DNA from: an uncultured Collinsella sp.
GTDB lineage: Bacteria; Actinomycetota; Coriobacteriia; Coriobacteriales; Coriobacteriaceae
Reading direction: 5' to 3'
Length of the DNA: 17,750 nt
Assembly: GCA_902462065.1 (NCBI GenBank)
Contig: CABQAK010000041.1
Span: 1-17,750 of the forward strand
Shown here: piece by piece, positions 7,089 to 12,730 of the stretch
Layout: each line of letters begins with the position of its first letter
Position numbering within the stretch: position 1 is the first letter of the stretch
The notes under the pieces: generated by a model
What the model was told of the DNA's origin: nothing
Database searches by the model: none
What the model saw: the letters and a program-made list of their open reading frames with translations, nothing else
Translations under genes and position numbers: made by a program

Positions 7089-7391
7089 CTAGCCCATCAC
7101 GCTGACGCAGTGGTCGATGATGCCGGCAGCGTTCATGCGGCCGTAGTCGACCATGTTGATGACCTCGACCGGAAAACGACCGGCGGCCTCCTTCTCAAAA
7201 TCGCCCTTGGTGTAGCCGATCTGCGGACCAAGCAGCAACATGTCGCACTCGTCCAGGTGATCGTGGGCCTCGTTCATGGGACGAGCCTCGACCTCAATAT
7301 CCAGACCACGGTTTGCAACCTCGGCCTGCATCTTCTGGACCAGCAGGCTCGTGGACATGCCGGCATTGCAGCAGAGCATGATCTTCTTCAT
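7089..7391 (-). CDS. PTS lactose/cellobiose-type IIB component
   Basis: A 100-residue phosphocarrier that accepts phosphate from IIA on a cysteine and hands it to the sugar during IIC transport. The N-terminal strand and P-loop LCCNAGMSTSLLVQKM (residues 6-21) match the family. By alignment with the chitobiose enzyme, the active residue is Cys8, directly before NAGMSTS; Cys7 beside it is common in the family. LLLGPQIGY (53-61) is the second conserved stretch. The ATG at 7391 has AAGGAGG 6 nt upstream. A 161-nt spacer with strong hairpins separates it from IIC. Confidence 0.94.
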   Translation of the reverse strand: MKKIMLCCNAGMSTSLLVQKMQAEVANRGLDIEVEARPMNEAHDHLDECDMLLLGPQIGYTKGDFEKEAAGRFPVEVINMVDYGRMNAAGIIDHCVSVMG

Positions 7392-7440
7392 GGTTTCCTC
7401 CTTATAACTGCGCGGCGCGCAGACGACAACTGGTTGTATT

Positions 7441-7523
7441 CCTTGCGGCTATTGTGCCCGCTCCCCTGTATCTTTACGCAAGGGAGAGAGCCGCGGGCAC
7501 CGGCACCGCGTACCGGCGCCCGC
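7441..7523 (-). promoter_or_regulatory. Structured IIC-IIB intercistronic spacer with competing stems
   Basis: The 161-nt spacer is the longest in the operon. In the minus-strand RNA an 11-bp stem forms between 7523-7513 and 7503-7493 (one G-U pair). The second arm, extended through 7481, can instead pair with 7467-7456 (AGGGGAGCGGGC against the GCCCGC...CTCCCT side). A further 7-bp stem joins 7478-7484 and 7441-7447. None is followed by a U-run. The arrangement could set the IIC to IIB/IIA ratio or protect the mRNA; this is inference from pairing only. Confidence 0.45.
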
Positions 7524-7552
7524 AAAGGTGAAAGGGACGAACGTTAGGCGTT

Positions 7553-8896
7553 CTACTCGGCGAGAGCCTCCTGCTTGGCGATTGCCTTCTCGGAAATCTT
7601 CATAAAGGGCAGGTAGACGGCCATGCCAATGACAATCTCGAGAGCCTGCCACACGCCGGCGCGCCAGTCAAAGCCCGTAGCGAGCAGGGCATTGATGACG
7701 GGAGGCATGGTCCAGGGCACCTGGGCGATGCAGGGGCTGATGATGCCTGCGCAGGTAAGGCCATAGGTGATGCCGATGAACAGATCGGGAAGAAGGACGA
7801 ACGGGATCATGAGCGGCAGGTTGTACACGATGGGGTAACCGTAGATAACCGGCTCGTTGATGTTGAACAGACCAGGCAGGATAGCCATCTTGGAAACGGT
7901 CTCGGAAGCCTTGTTCTTGGAGAACAGGAGCGTGTCGAGCAGAAGCATGAGGGTGCAGCCCGAGCCGCCGATGAGGGCGAAGCTGTTAACGATCTGCATG
8001 TTCATGTAGTGATCGGGCTGGATGGTGCCACCGGCGGCAAAGGTAGCCATGTTGTCGACGATGAGCATGGTCAGGATCGGCTCGACGGTAGCGCCAGAGA
8101 TGGTGGACTGGTGAATACCGACGCAGAACAGCAGGTTAGCAAGGGTGTAGATGAGGATAACAGCCCACGGACCGGCGTTCATGATGCTCTTGAGCGGGTT
8201 GGAGATGCACGTGGAGATGATGGTGCACAGATCGGTGCCGGCGCACACGGCGAGCAGGGCTGCGGCAAGAGCGAAGATCGCGAGGTTGAGCAGCATCGGG
8301 ATCATGACGTTGAAGGAGTTGGAGACCGCGGGAGGCACGCCCTCGCCCAGCTTAACCTTGAGCTTCTCGACGCCAGAAATCTTGATGAAGAGCGAGACGG
8401 AAAGCAGGGCGATGATAATAGCCGAGAACAGACCGTTGGTGCCGGTGTTGGCAGTCGAAAGGGCGCCCGTGACCTCGGCGGAGGTGATCTTGTCGGTGAG
8501 CAGTGGGCTCGTGGCGGCAAGCGAGGCGGTGATCTGCTGCGGCATCATGATGACGAAGGCAGAGATGGCGACGACCACGCAAGCGAGCGGGTTATCGAAA
8601 CGCTTGTTCTTGGCGAGGCTGTAGCCAATCAATCCGGCCAAGATAATGGCAGAGACGTTGAGGGTGCCCAGCGTAATTGCCGAGCCCCACGTCTGAAGGT
8701 TGGCAAGGCCCGCCGCATCGAGCGGGAACAGAGGGAACACGACGTTGTTAATAAGAACCGCGATACCCGCAAGGATATAGAGCGGCGTGATGGTCGCGAA
8801 GGCGTCACGCAGGGAACGCAGGTGAACCTGGTTTCCCACCTTCGCAGAGACCTCGGCAAACTTGTCGAGGAAGCTCTTTCCGTTGTCACTGGCCAT
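7553..8896 (-). CDS. PTS cellobiose/chitobiose-type IIC permease
   Basis: The membrane permease of a lactose/cellobiose-family PTS, 447 residues, which is normal for ChbC/CelB. About ten hydrophobic segments are seen, for example 33-55, 75-94, 104-120, 157-171, 196-220, 244-262 and 309-325. Sugar-site residues known from the Bacillus cereus ChbC structure have counterparts: His262 in CVGIHQST and Glu348 in FNINEPVIYGYP. It translocates the sugar while IIB phosphorylates it, delivering a disaccharide 6-phosphate. The ATG at 8896 has AGGAG 5 nt upstream. It follows the GH1 gene by 120 nt, a gap holding two short GC hairpins. The substrate could be cellobiose, another aryl- or alkyl-beta-glucoside, or a beta-galactoside. 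Confidence 0.94.
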   Translation of the reverse strand: MASDNGKSFLDKFAEVSAKVGNQVHLRSLRDAFATITPLYILAGIAVLINNVVFPLFPLDAAGLANLQTWGSAITLGTLNVSAIILAGLIGYSLAKNKRFDNPLACVVVAISAFVIMMPQQITASLAATSPLLTDKITSAEVTGALSTANTGTNGLFSAIIIALLSVSLFIKISGVEKLKVKLGEGVPPAVSNSFNVMIPMLLNLAIFALAAALLAVCAGTDLCTIISTCISNPLKSIMNAGPWAVILIYTLANLLFCVGIHQSTISGATVEPILTMLIVDNMATFAAGGTIQPDHYMNMQIVNSFALIGGSGCTLMLLLDTLLFSKNKASETVSKMAILPGLFNINEPVIYGYPIVYNLPLMIPFVLLPDLFIGITYGLTCAGIISPCIAQVPWTMPPVINALLATGFDWRAGVWQALEIVIGMAVYLPFMKISEKAIAKQEALAE

Positions 8897-8978
8897 GATT
8901 GCTCCTAACTTTCAAATCCGGCCTTTTCCTATGCGCACGGTGGTCTGTCGCCCTCTGCCACCAGATGTGCCATGTGTT

Positions 8979-9011
8979 GCGCGCGGCGGCGCGCGGTCTG
9001 GGCGTTCGCCC
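8979..9011 (-). other. Two short GC hairpins between the GH1 and IIC genes
   Basis: GCGCGC at 8979-8984 pairs with 8989-8994, and GGGCG at 9000-9004 pairs with CGCCC at 9007-9011, directly after the GH1 stop codon. No U-run follows. They may guard the 3' end of the GH1 message or lower read-through into the PTS genes. Confidence 0.35.
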
Positions 9012-9016
9012 GGTCG

Positions 9017-10417
9017 CTAATCAACCACGTGGGTCGTGGCGACCTGTTTGAGCCAGGCCGCCGACTTCTTAAGGCGGCGCTTGTAGCCGTCCATGAGATC
9101 GACCTCGACAAAGCCGTAACGATTCTTAAAGGCATTGGCCCAAGACCAGTTATCGATGACGGCCCAGTAGTGATAGCCCCGGCACTTGGCGCCCTCGTCG
9201 ATGGCCTTGGCCACCCACTCCAGGTGCTGACGTACAAAGTCGACGCGGTAGTCATCCTGGATGGTTCCTTCGGCGTCACGGTTCTTGTATTCGTCCATGA
9301 TGCCGATGCCGTTCTCGGAAACGAACCACTCAAGATCGGGGTAGTTCTTAGCGCAGTCCATGCCAAAGTCGTAGAGGCCCTGCGGGTAGATCTCCCAGCC
9401 GCGGCTCTCGTTCATAACGGCGTCGGGCCATACGTACTCGTCGGCAAAGTGCGGCAGGCCGTACTGGTCGACCTTGCTCGCCGGCGCCTGAACACGCGTG
9501 GGGTGGTAGTAGTTGCAGCCTAGCCAGTCGACAACACCCTGCTTGAGGATCTCTTGGTCGCCGGCGCGGAACGGGAGCTTAACGCCGCCCTCGGCCAGGC
9601 TGTCGAGCACGTCGGCAGGAAGCTCGCCCTTGGTGATGAGGTCGAGCCACCAGCGGTTGTTGATGCCGCTGGTCATGCGCACGGCCTCGAGGTCCGCCTC
9701 GCTGGGGTTCTCCTTGGTGTAGACCGGGGTAAAGCAGTTGATCATGCCGATCTTGGCATCGGCGCGAATAGCGCCCTCGTCATAGGCGCGACGATAGTTG
9801 GCCACGGCCAGCGCGTGCGCCAGCGAGATGTGATACTGCACGGTGCGGGCGCGGTTGAAGTCGTGGAGCTGCGGGAACCACACGCCCTCCTGATAGCGCT
9901 GCTCGGGCTCGACGATGGGCTCGTTAAAGGTGAACCAGTACTTAATCTCCTGGCCAAACTCGTGGAAGGCGACGTCGGCGTAATGTGCGTAAGCCTCGAC
10001 AACCTCACGGCTCTCCCAGCCGCCACGGTTAAAGAGGTAGGTGGGCATGTCAAAGTGGTACAAGTTGACAAACGGCTCCAGGCCGGCTTCGCGAGAGGCG
10101 CGGAACAACTCGTGATACCACGCGGCGCCTTCCTCGTTGAGGTTGCCGTCGGCATCGAGCAGACGGCTCCACTGGATGGAAGTGCGATAGGTATCCAGGC
10201 CCAAGTCCTTCAAAATGCGAAGGTCTTCCTGGTACTTGGCCATAAAGTCATTGCCGGCGTAAGAGCCAACGCAGTTGTAGAACGAGCCCAGATCCTGGAT
10301 GGACCAGGTATCCCACAGGTTCTCGAGCTTGCCGCCCTGGTTCCACTGACCCTCAGTCTGCGGGCCGGACATAGCAGCGCCAAAGAAGAAGTCGTTGGGC
10401 AGCTGATACTGTGCCAT
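9017..10417 (-). CDS. GH1 6-phospho-beta-glucosidase (or beta-glucosidase)
   Basis: A cytosolic retaining glycoside hydrolase of 466 residues with a full (beta/alpha)8 barrel. FTFNEP carries the acid/base Glu166, and VSENGIG carries the nucleophile Glu368. Next to a PTS it should cut a disaccharide 6-phosphate into glucose-6-phosphate and glucose. The phosphate-binding segment reads DNWSWANAFKNRYG (422-435). Ser425 and Tyr434 replace the Glu and Phe of non-phospho GH1 enzymes and match Ser428 and Tyr437 of Lactococcus LacG. The position matching Lys435 is Asn432, with Lys431 one residue earlier. The start is ATG 10417 with GAGGA upstream; a TTG codon directly before it is in frame. First gene of the operon. 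Specificity for gluco or galacto substrates is not settled. Confidence 0.9.
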   Translation of the reverse strand: MAQYQLPNDFFFGAAMSGPQTEGQWNQGGKLENLWDTWSIQDLGSFYNCVGSYAGNDFMAKYQEDLRILKDLGLDTYRTSIQWSRLLDADGNLNEEGAAWYHELFRASREAGLEPFVNLYHFDMPTYLFNRGGWESREVVEAYAHYADVAFHEFGQEIKYWFTFNEPIVEPEQRYQEGVWFPQLHDFNRARTVQYHISLAHALAVANYRRAYDEGAIRADAKIGMINCFTPVYTKENPSEADLEAVRMTSGINNRWWLDLITKGELPADVLDSLAEGGVKLPFRAGDQEILKQGVVDWLGCNYYHPTRVQAPASKVDQYGLPHFADEYVWPDAVMNESRGWEIYPQGLYDFGMDCAKNYPDLEWFVSENGIGIMDEYKNRDAEGTIQDDYRVDFVRQHLEWVAKAIDEGAKCRGYHYWAVIDNWSWANAFKNRYGFVEVDLMDGYKRRLKKSAAWLKQVATTHVVD

Positions 10418-10454
10418 CAAAGTCCTCGCTTTCGTGTTCTAGAGCTTCCGGTTG

Positions 10455-10538
10455 GAGACGGGTTTGCTTTGGCAGGTTATCCGGCGCGGGCGCGCACCGG
10501 TCATACCGATATCCAACCCGCCAAAACAAAACCGTCCC
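10455..10538. repeat. Inverted pair of sugar-locus repeats in the GH1 operon leader (copies 2 and 3)
   Basis: Copies at 10455-10476 and, inverted, at 10517-10538 share the 22-bp motif also found at 6575-6596. As a pair they match at about 21 of 25 positions. Three of the four differences become G-U pairs when the minus strand is folded, so the fold is best in the sense of the GH1 transcript. The 40-bp loop is GC-rich. The element starts 38 nt upstream of the GH1 start codon and lies between it and the likely promoter, so it would be part of a leader of about 160 nt. Confidence 0.65.
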
Positions 10539-10584
10539 CAAACGGTCGATCCTGTTCTGCGGAAAGATTCCGTTCGTTGCTTAA

Positions 10585-10612
10585 ACTATAGCGCTCTAAT
10601 TCTAAAAGTAAA
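10585..10612 (-). promoter_or_regulatory. Probable promoter of the beta-glucoside operon
   Basis: On the minus strand, TTTACT (10607-10612) and TATAGT (10585-10590) are spaced by 16 bp and match the -35 and -10 consensus at four and five positions. Transcription would begin near 10578 and read through the inverted repeat pair before the GH1 gene. Confidence 0.5.
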
Positions 10613-10639
10613 GCGTCTTTTTCTTTTTTCTTTCTCGAG

Positions 10640-10720
10640 CTTCTTAGATAAAGGTTATATGGGTGCCTTGTTAAGGGTTATACTTACTTGCGTATTGATA
10701 TATGTCGGAAAGGAGGTTCA
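10640..10720 (+). promoter_or_regulatory. AT-rich promoter/operator region of the GntR gene
   Basis: This part is much more AT-rich than the surroundings. It holds GGTTATA twice (10653-10659 and 10676-10682) and a TAAG...CTTA dyad (10672-10675 with 10683-10686). TATACT at 10679-10684 is a candidate -10. These are the best places for binding of the adjacent GntR protein, but no known operator consensus is matched with certainty. AAAGGAGG precedes the start codon at a spacing of 4 nt. Confidence 0.35.
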
Positions 10721-11440
10721 ATGATTCCCAAATACGAGGCGATAGCTGCAGATATTCGTCGAAGCCTCGAGGATGGCACTCTTAAACCGGGCGACAAGCT
10801 TCCCACCGTCGTTGAGTTCTGCGAGCTCTATAGCGTTTCCAAAATCACCGTCAAACGAGCTATCGAGCAAATCACCGAGGAAGGTCTTATTACCAGCCGA
10901 CGCGGATCGGGTACCTACGTTAAGGACACGGCGGGACTTCCCGGTCAGGCGTTTTTCCAGGGCAAAAACGACCGTGCCCAGGGCTTTTCGTATGAGCACC
11001 GCGGGGAGAAGGTGACCTCGGTGGTCTACGATTTCTCGATTGTTAATCCACCAGCGGACATCGCAGCCCAGCTGGGAATTGCCGAGGATGACTTTGCCTA
11101 TCACATCGTGCGCGTGCGTCAGGCCGATGAGAAGCCCATCGTTATCGAGTACACCTACATGCCCCTCGAGCTGATTCCAGGCCTTAAAAAGAAGGACCTG
11201 TACGGATCGGTCTACCACTTCATCCGCGAGCAATGTGGGCTGAAGATTTCGAGCTTCCACCGTACCATTCGCGCCGTGGCAGCAACCGAGGAAGAAGCCG
11301 AGCGCTTGGACACCAAGCCTGGCTCTCCCCTGCTCGAGCTCACCCAGATTGGCTTTTTGGACAGCGGCGCCGCCTTTGAGTATTCGGTCTCGCGCAACGT
11401 TGGCGACCGCTTTGAGTTGCACAACGTAACGTTGGCATAG
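10721..11440 (+). CDS. GntR-family transcriptional regulator with UTRA domain (HutC subfamily)
   Basis: A 239-residue regulator. The N-terminal winged helix spans about residues 1-70, with the typical PKYEAIAADIRRSLEDG start, the LKPGDKLPT turn, the recognition helix around SVSKITVKRAIEQ and the wing RRGSGTYV. The C-terminal UTRA ligand-binding domain covers about 90-235 and usually binds a small metabolite, often a sugar phosphate. The start is ATG 10721 with AAAGGAGG 4 nt upstream, in preference to the longer in-frame opening at 10688. It is divergent from the GH1/PTS operon, the usual arrangement for a local repressor relieved by a phosphorylated beta-glucoside. It may also control manA, 74 nt downstream on the same strand. 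Confidence 0.93.
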   Translation: MIPKYEAIAADIRRSLEDGTLKPGDKLPTVVEFCELYSVSKITVKRAIEQITEEGLITSRRGSGTYVKDTAGLPGQAFFQGKNDRAQGFSYEHRGEKVTSVVYDFSIVNPPADIAAQLGIAEDDFAYHIVRVRQADEKPIVIEYTYMPLELIPGLKKKDLYGSVYHFIREQCGLKISSFHRTIRAVAATEEEAERLDTKPGSPLLELTQIGFLDSGAAFEYSVSRNVGDRFELHNVTLA

Positions 11441-11455
11441 GTTTTTGTAGTCATC

Positions 11456-11491
11456 CGGGCGCTCGCTTTGAGCTGTTTTGTGCAGCGCCCG
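11456..11491 (+). other. Hairpin between the gntR and manA genes
   Basis: CGGGCGCT (11456-11463) pairs perfectly with AGCGCCCG (11484-11491) around a 20-nt loop. No U-run follows, so this is a weak terminator or processing site at most, and gntR-manA read-through remains possible. Confidence 0.35.
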
Positions 11492-11514
11492 CGCAACACA
11501 ATGGGGGTATGAAC

Positions 11515-12447
11515 ATGTCCGATTTGATTAAGCTGACGCCGATCTTCCACGAGAAGATCTGGGGCGGTCGCCAGCTCGAAACCGTATTTGGCTACGACAT
11601 TCCCGATGGACCCATCGGTGAGTGCTGGGCCATCTCGGCCCACCCCAACGGCGACTGCCAGATTGCGGAAGGCCCGTATGCAGGCCACACGCTGTCGTGG
11701 CTGTGGGCCGAGCACCGCGAGCTCTTTGGCAACTGCGAGGGCAAGGAGTTCCCACTGCTCATTAAGATTCTGGACGCCAAGGACGACCTTTCGATCCAGA
11801 TTCATCCCAACGACGAGTACGCCGCCAAGCACGAGAACGGCAGCCTGGGCAAAACCGAGTGCTGGTATGTGCTGGACTGCGAGCCCGGTGCCACGATCAT
11901 TGTCGGCCAGCGCGCGCACGACCGCGCCGAGGCCGCGCAGATGATCGAGGACGGCCGCTGGGACGACATGCTCAACGTACTGCCGATCCACAAGGGCGAC
12001 TTTTTCCAGATTGATTCCGGTACCGTGCACGCCATCAAGACCGGCACGCTCATTTTGGAGACGCAGCAGTCGAGCGACGTGACGTATCGCCTGTACGACT
12101 ACGACCGTCCCGGCACCGACGGCAAGCTGCGCCCACTGCACATTGAGCAGAGCCTCGACTGCATCGACTTTGATGCCCAGGCTCCGACCGACGGCACGGT
12201 GACCGCGCCCGAGGTGAACGGCGTGACCGAGCTCGAGTCTAACTCCTGCTACACCGTCGATCGTGTGCGCGTCGACGGCAGCAAAACCCTCGACCAGCGC
12301 TGGCCCTTCATGTGTCTGTCGCTCATCGACGGCGAAGGCACCGTCTGCGGCGACCCCGTCCACAAGGGAAGCCACCTGCTGGCCCCGAGCACCGTCAGCT
12401 CCATCGACCTCGAAGGCAAGATGGAACTGATCATCAGCCACCTGTAG
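11515..12447 (+). CDS. manA: Mannose-6-phosphate isomerase, class I (phosphomannose isomerase)
   Basis: A cytosolic zinc enzyme that interconverts mannose-6-phosphate and fructose-6-phosphate. At 310 residues it belongs to the short bacterial class I form. Metal ligands are Gln95 and His97 (SIQIHPND), Glu115 (GKTECWYV) and His172 (SGTVHAI). The conserved QQSSDVTYRLYDYDR (184-198) carries the catalytic Arg192. The start is ATG 11515, with GGGGG 7 nt upstream; an in-frame ATG two codons earlier sits too close to that site. It follows gntR on the same strand and ends before a 17-bp hairpin. It lets mannose or mannose-6-phosphate enter glycolysis, or supplies mannose-6-phosphate for glycan synthesis. 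Confidence 0.95.
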   Translation: MSDLIKLTPIFHEKIWGGRQLETVFGYDIPDGPIGECWAISAHPNGDCQIAEGPYAGHTLSWLWAEHRELFGNCEGKEFPLLIKILDAKDDLSIQIHPNDEYAAKHENGSLGKTECWYVLDCEPGATIIVGQRAHDRAEAAQMIEDGRWDDMLNVLPIHKGDFFQIDSGTVHAIKTGTLILETQQSSDVTYRLYDYDRPGTDGKLRPLHIEQSLDCIDFDAQAPTDGTVTAPEVNGVTELESNSCYTVDRVRVDGSKTLDQRWPFMCLSLIDGEGTVCGDPVHKGSHLLAPSTVSSIDLEGKMELIISHL

Positions 12448-12471
12448 GTCGCACCAACAACCCAAACGCAA

Positions 12472-12509
12472 CAAGGGGCTCCCCCGTTCTTCAACGGGGG
12501 AGCCCCTTG
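12472..12509. terminator. Strong 17-bp hairpin after manA
   Basis: The arms 12472-12488 and 12493-12509 pair perfectly over 17 bp with a CTTC loop, 24 nt past the manA stop. There is no T-run on the plus side; the minus side is followed by a moderately T-rich stretch. It probably ends the manA transcript and may also stop transcripts arriving from pcrA. Confidence 0.6.
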
Positions 12510-12593
12510 CCATGTCTAAGTATTCAGCCCACCCGGCTCTCCAGATCAAAAAGCGAACGAACAAAGCGACGTTCGTCCAGCAACGTTACCCAA

Positions 12594-12723
12594 GGACCTG
12601 GGCGGGCGTATAGGGCAACATCGATCGCGAGTTCCGCACGCAAAGGAGAGCACTTAATGTGCTCTCCGTCTTGCGCAGGACTGCCCGAGCAGGCGATGTT
12701 GCCCTATACGCCCGCCCAGGTCC
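12594..12723. repeat. 130-bp palindromic element with perfect 30-bp inverted ends
   Basis: 12594-12623 and 12694-12723 are exact inverted copies over 30 bp. The 70-bp centre holds a perfect 9-bp hairpin (12645-12653 with 12659-12667, loop TTAAT), extended by CGCAA (12639-12643) with TTGCG (12671-12675) and partial pairing further out, so almost the whole element folds as one long hairpin. It lies 7 bp past the stop codon of the helicase gene. No U-run or coding frame is evident. The region 12510-12593 between the manA hairpin and this element shows nothing else I can name. Candidates are a MITE-like element, a REP-type repeat or a structured RNA end. Confidence 0.8.
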
Positions 12724-12730
12724 GCCAGGA

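Noticed and set aside
10421..10560. GH1 leader considered as a BglG/LicT antiterminator target
   Set aside because: No BglG-type gene is present, the local regulator is GntR-type, and I see no overlapping RAT sequence plus U-run terminator.
11212..12564. 450-residue minus-strand frame opposite manA and gntR
   Set aside because: Antisense shadow; manA and gntR have clear motifs, start sites and spacing on the plus strand.
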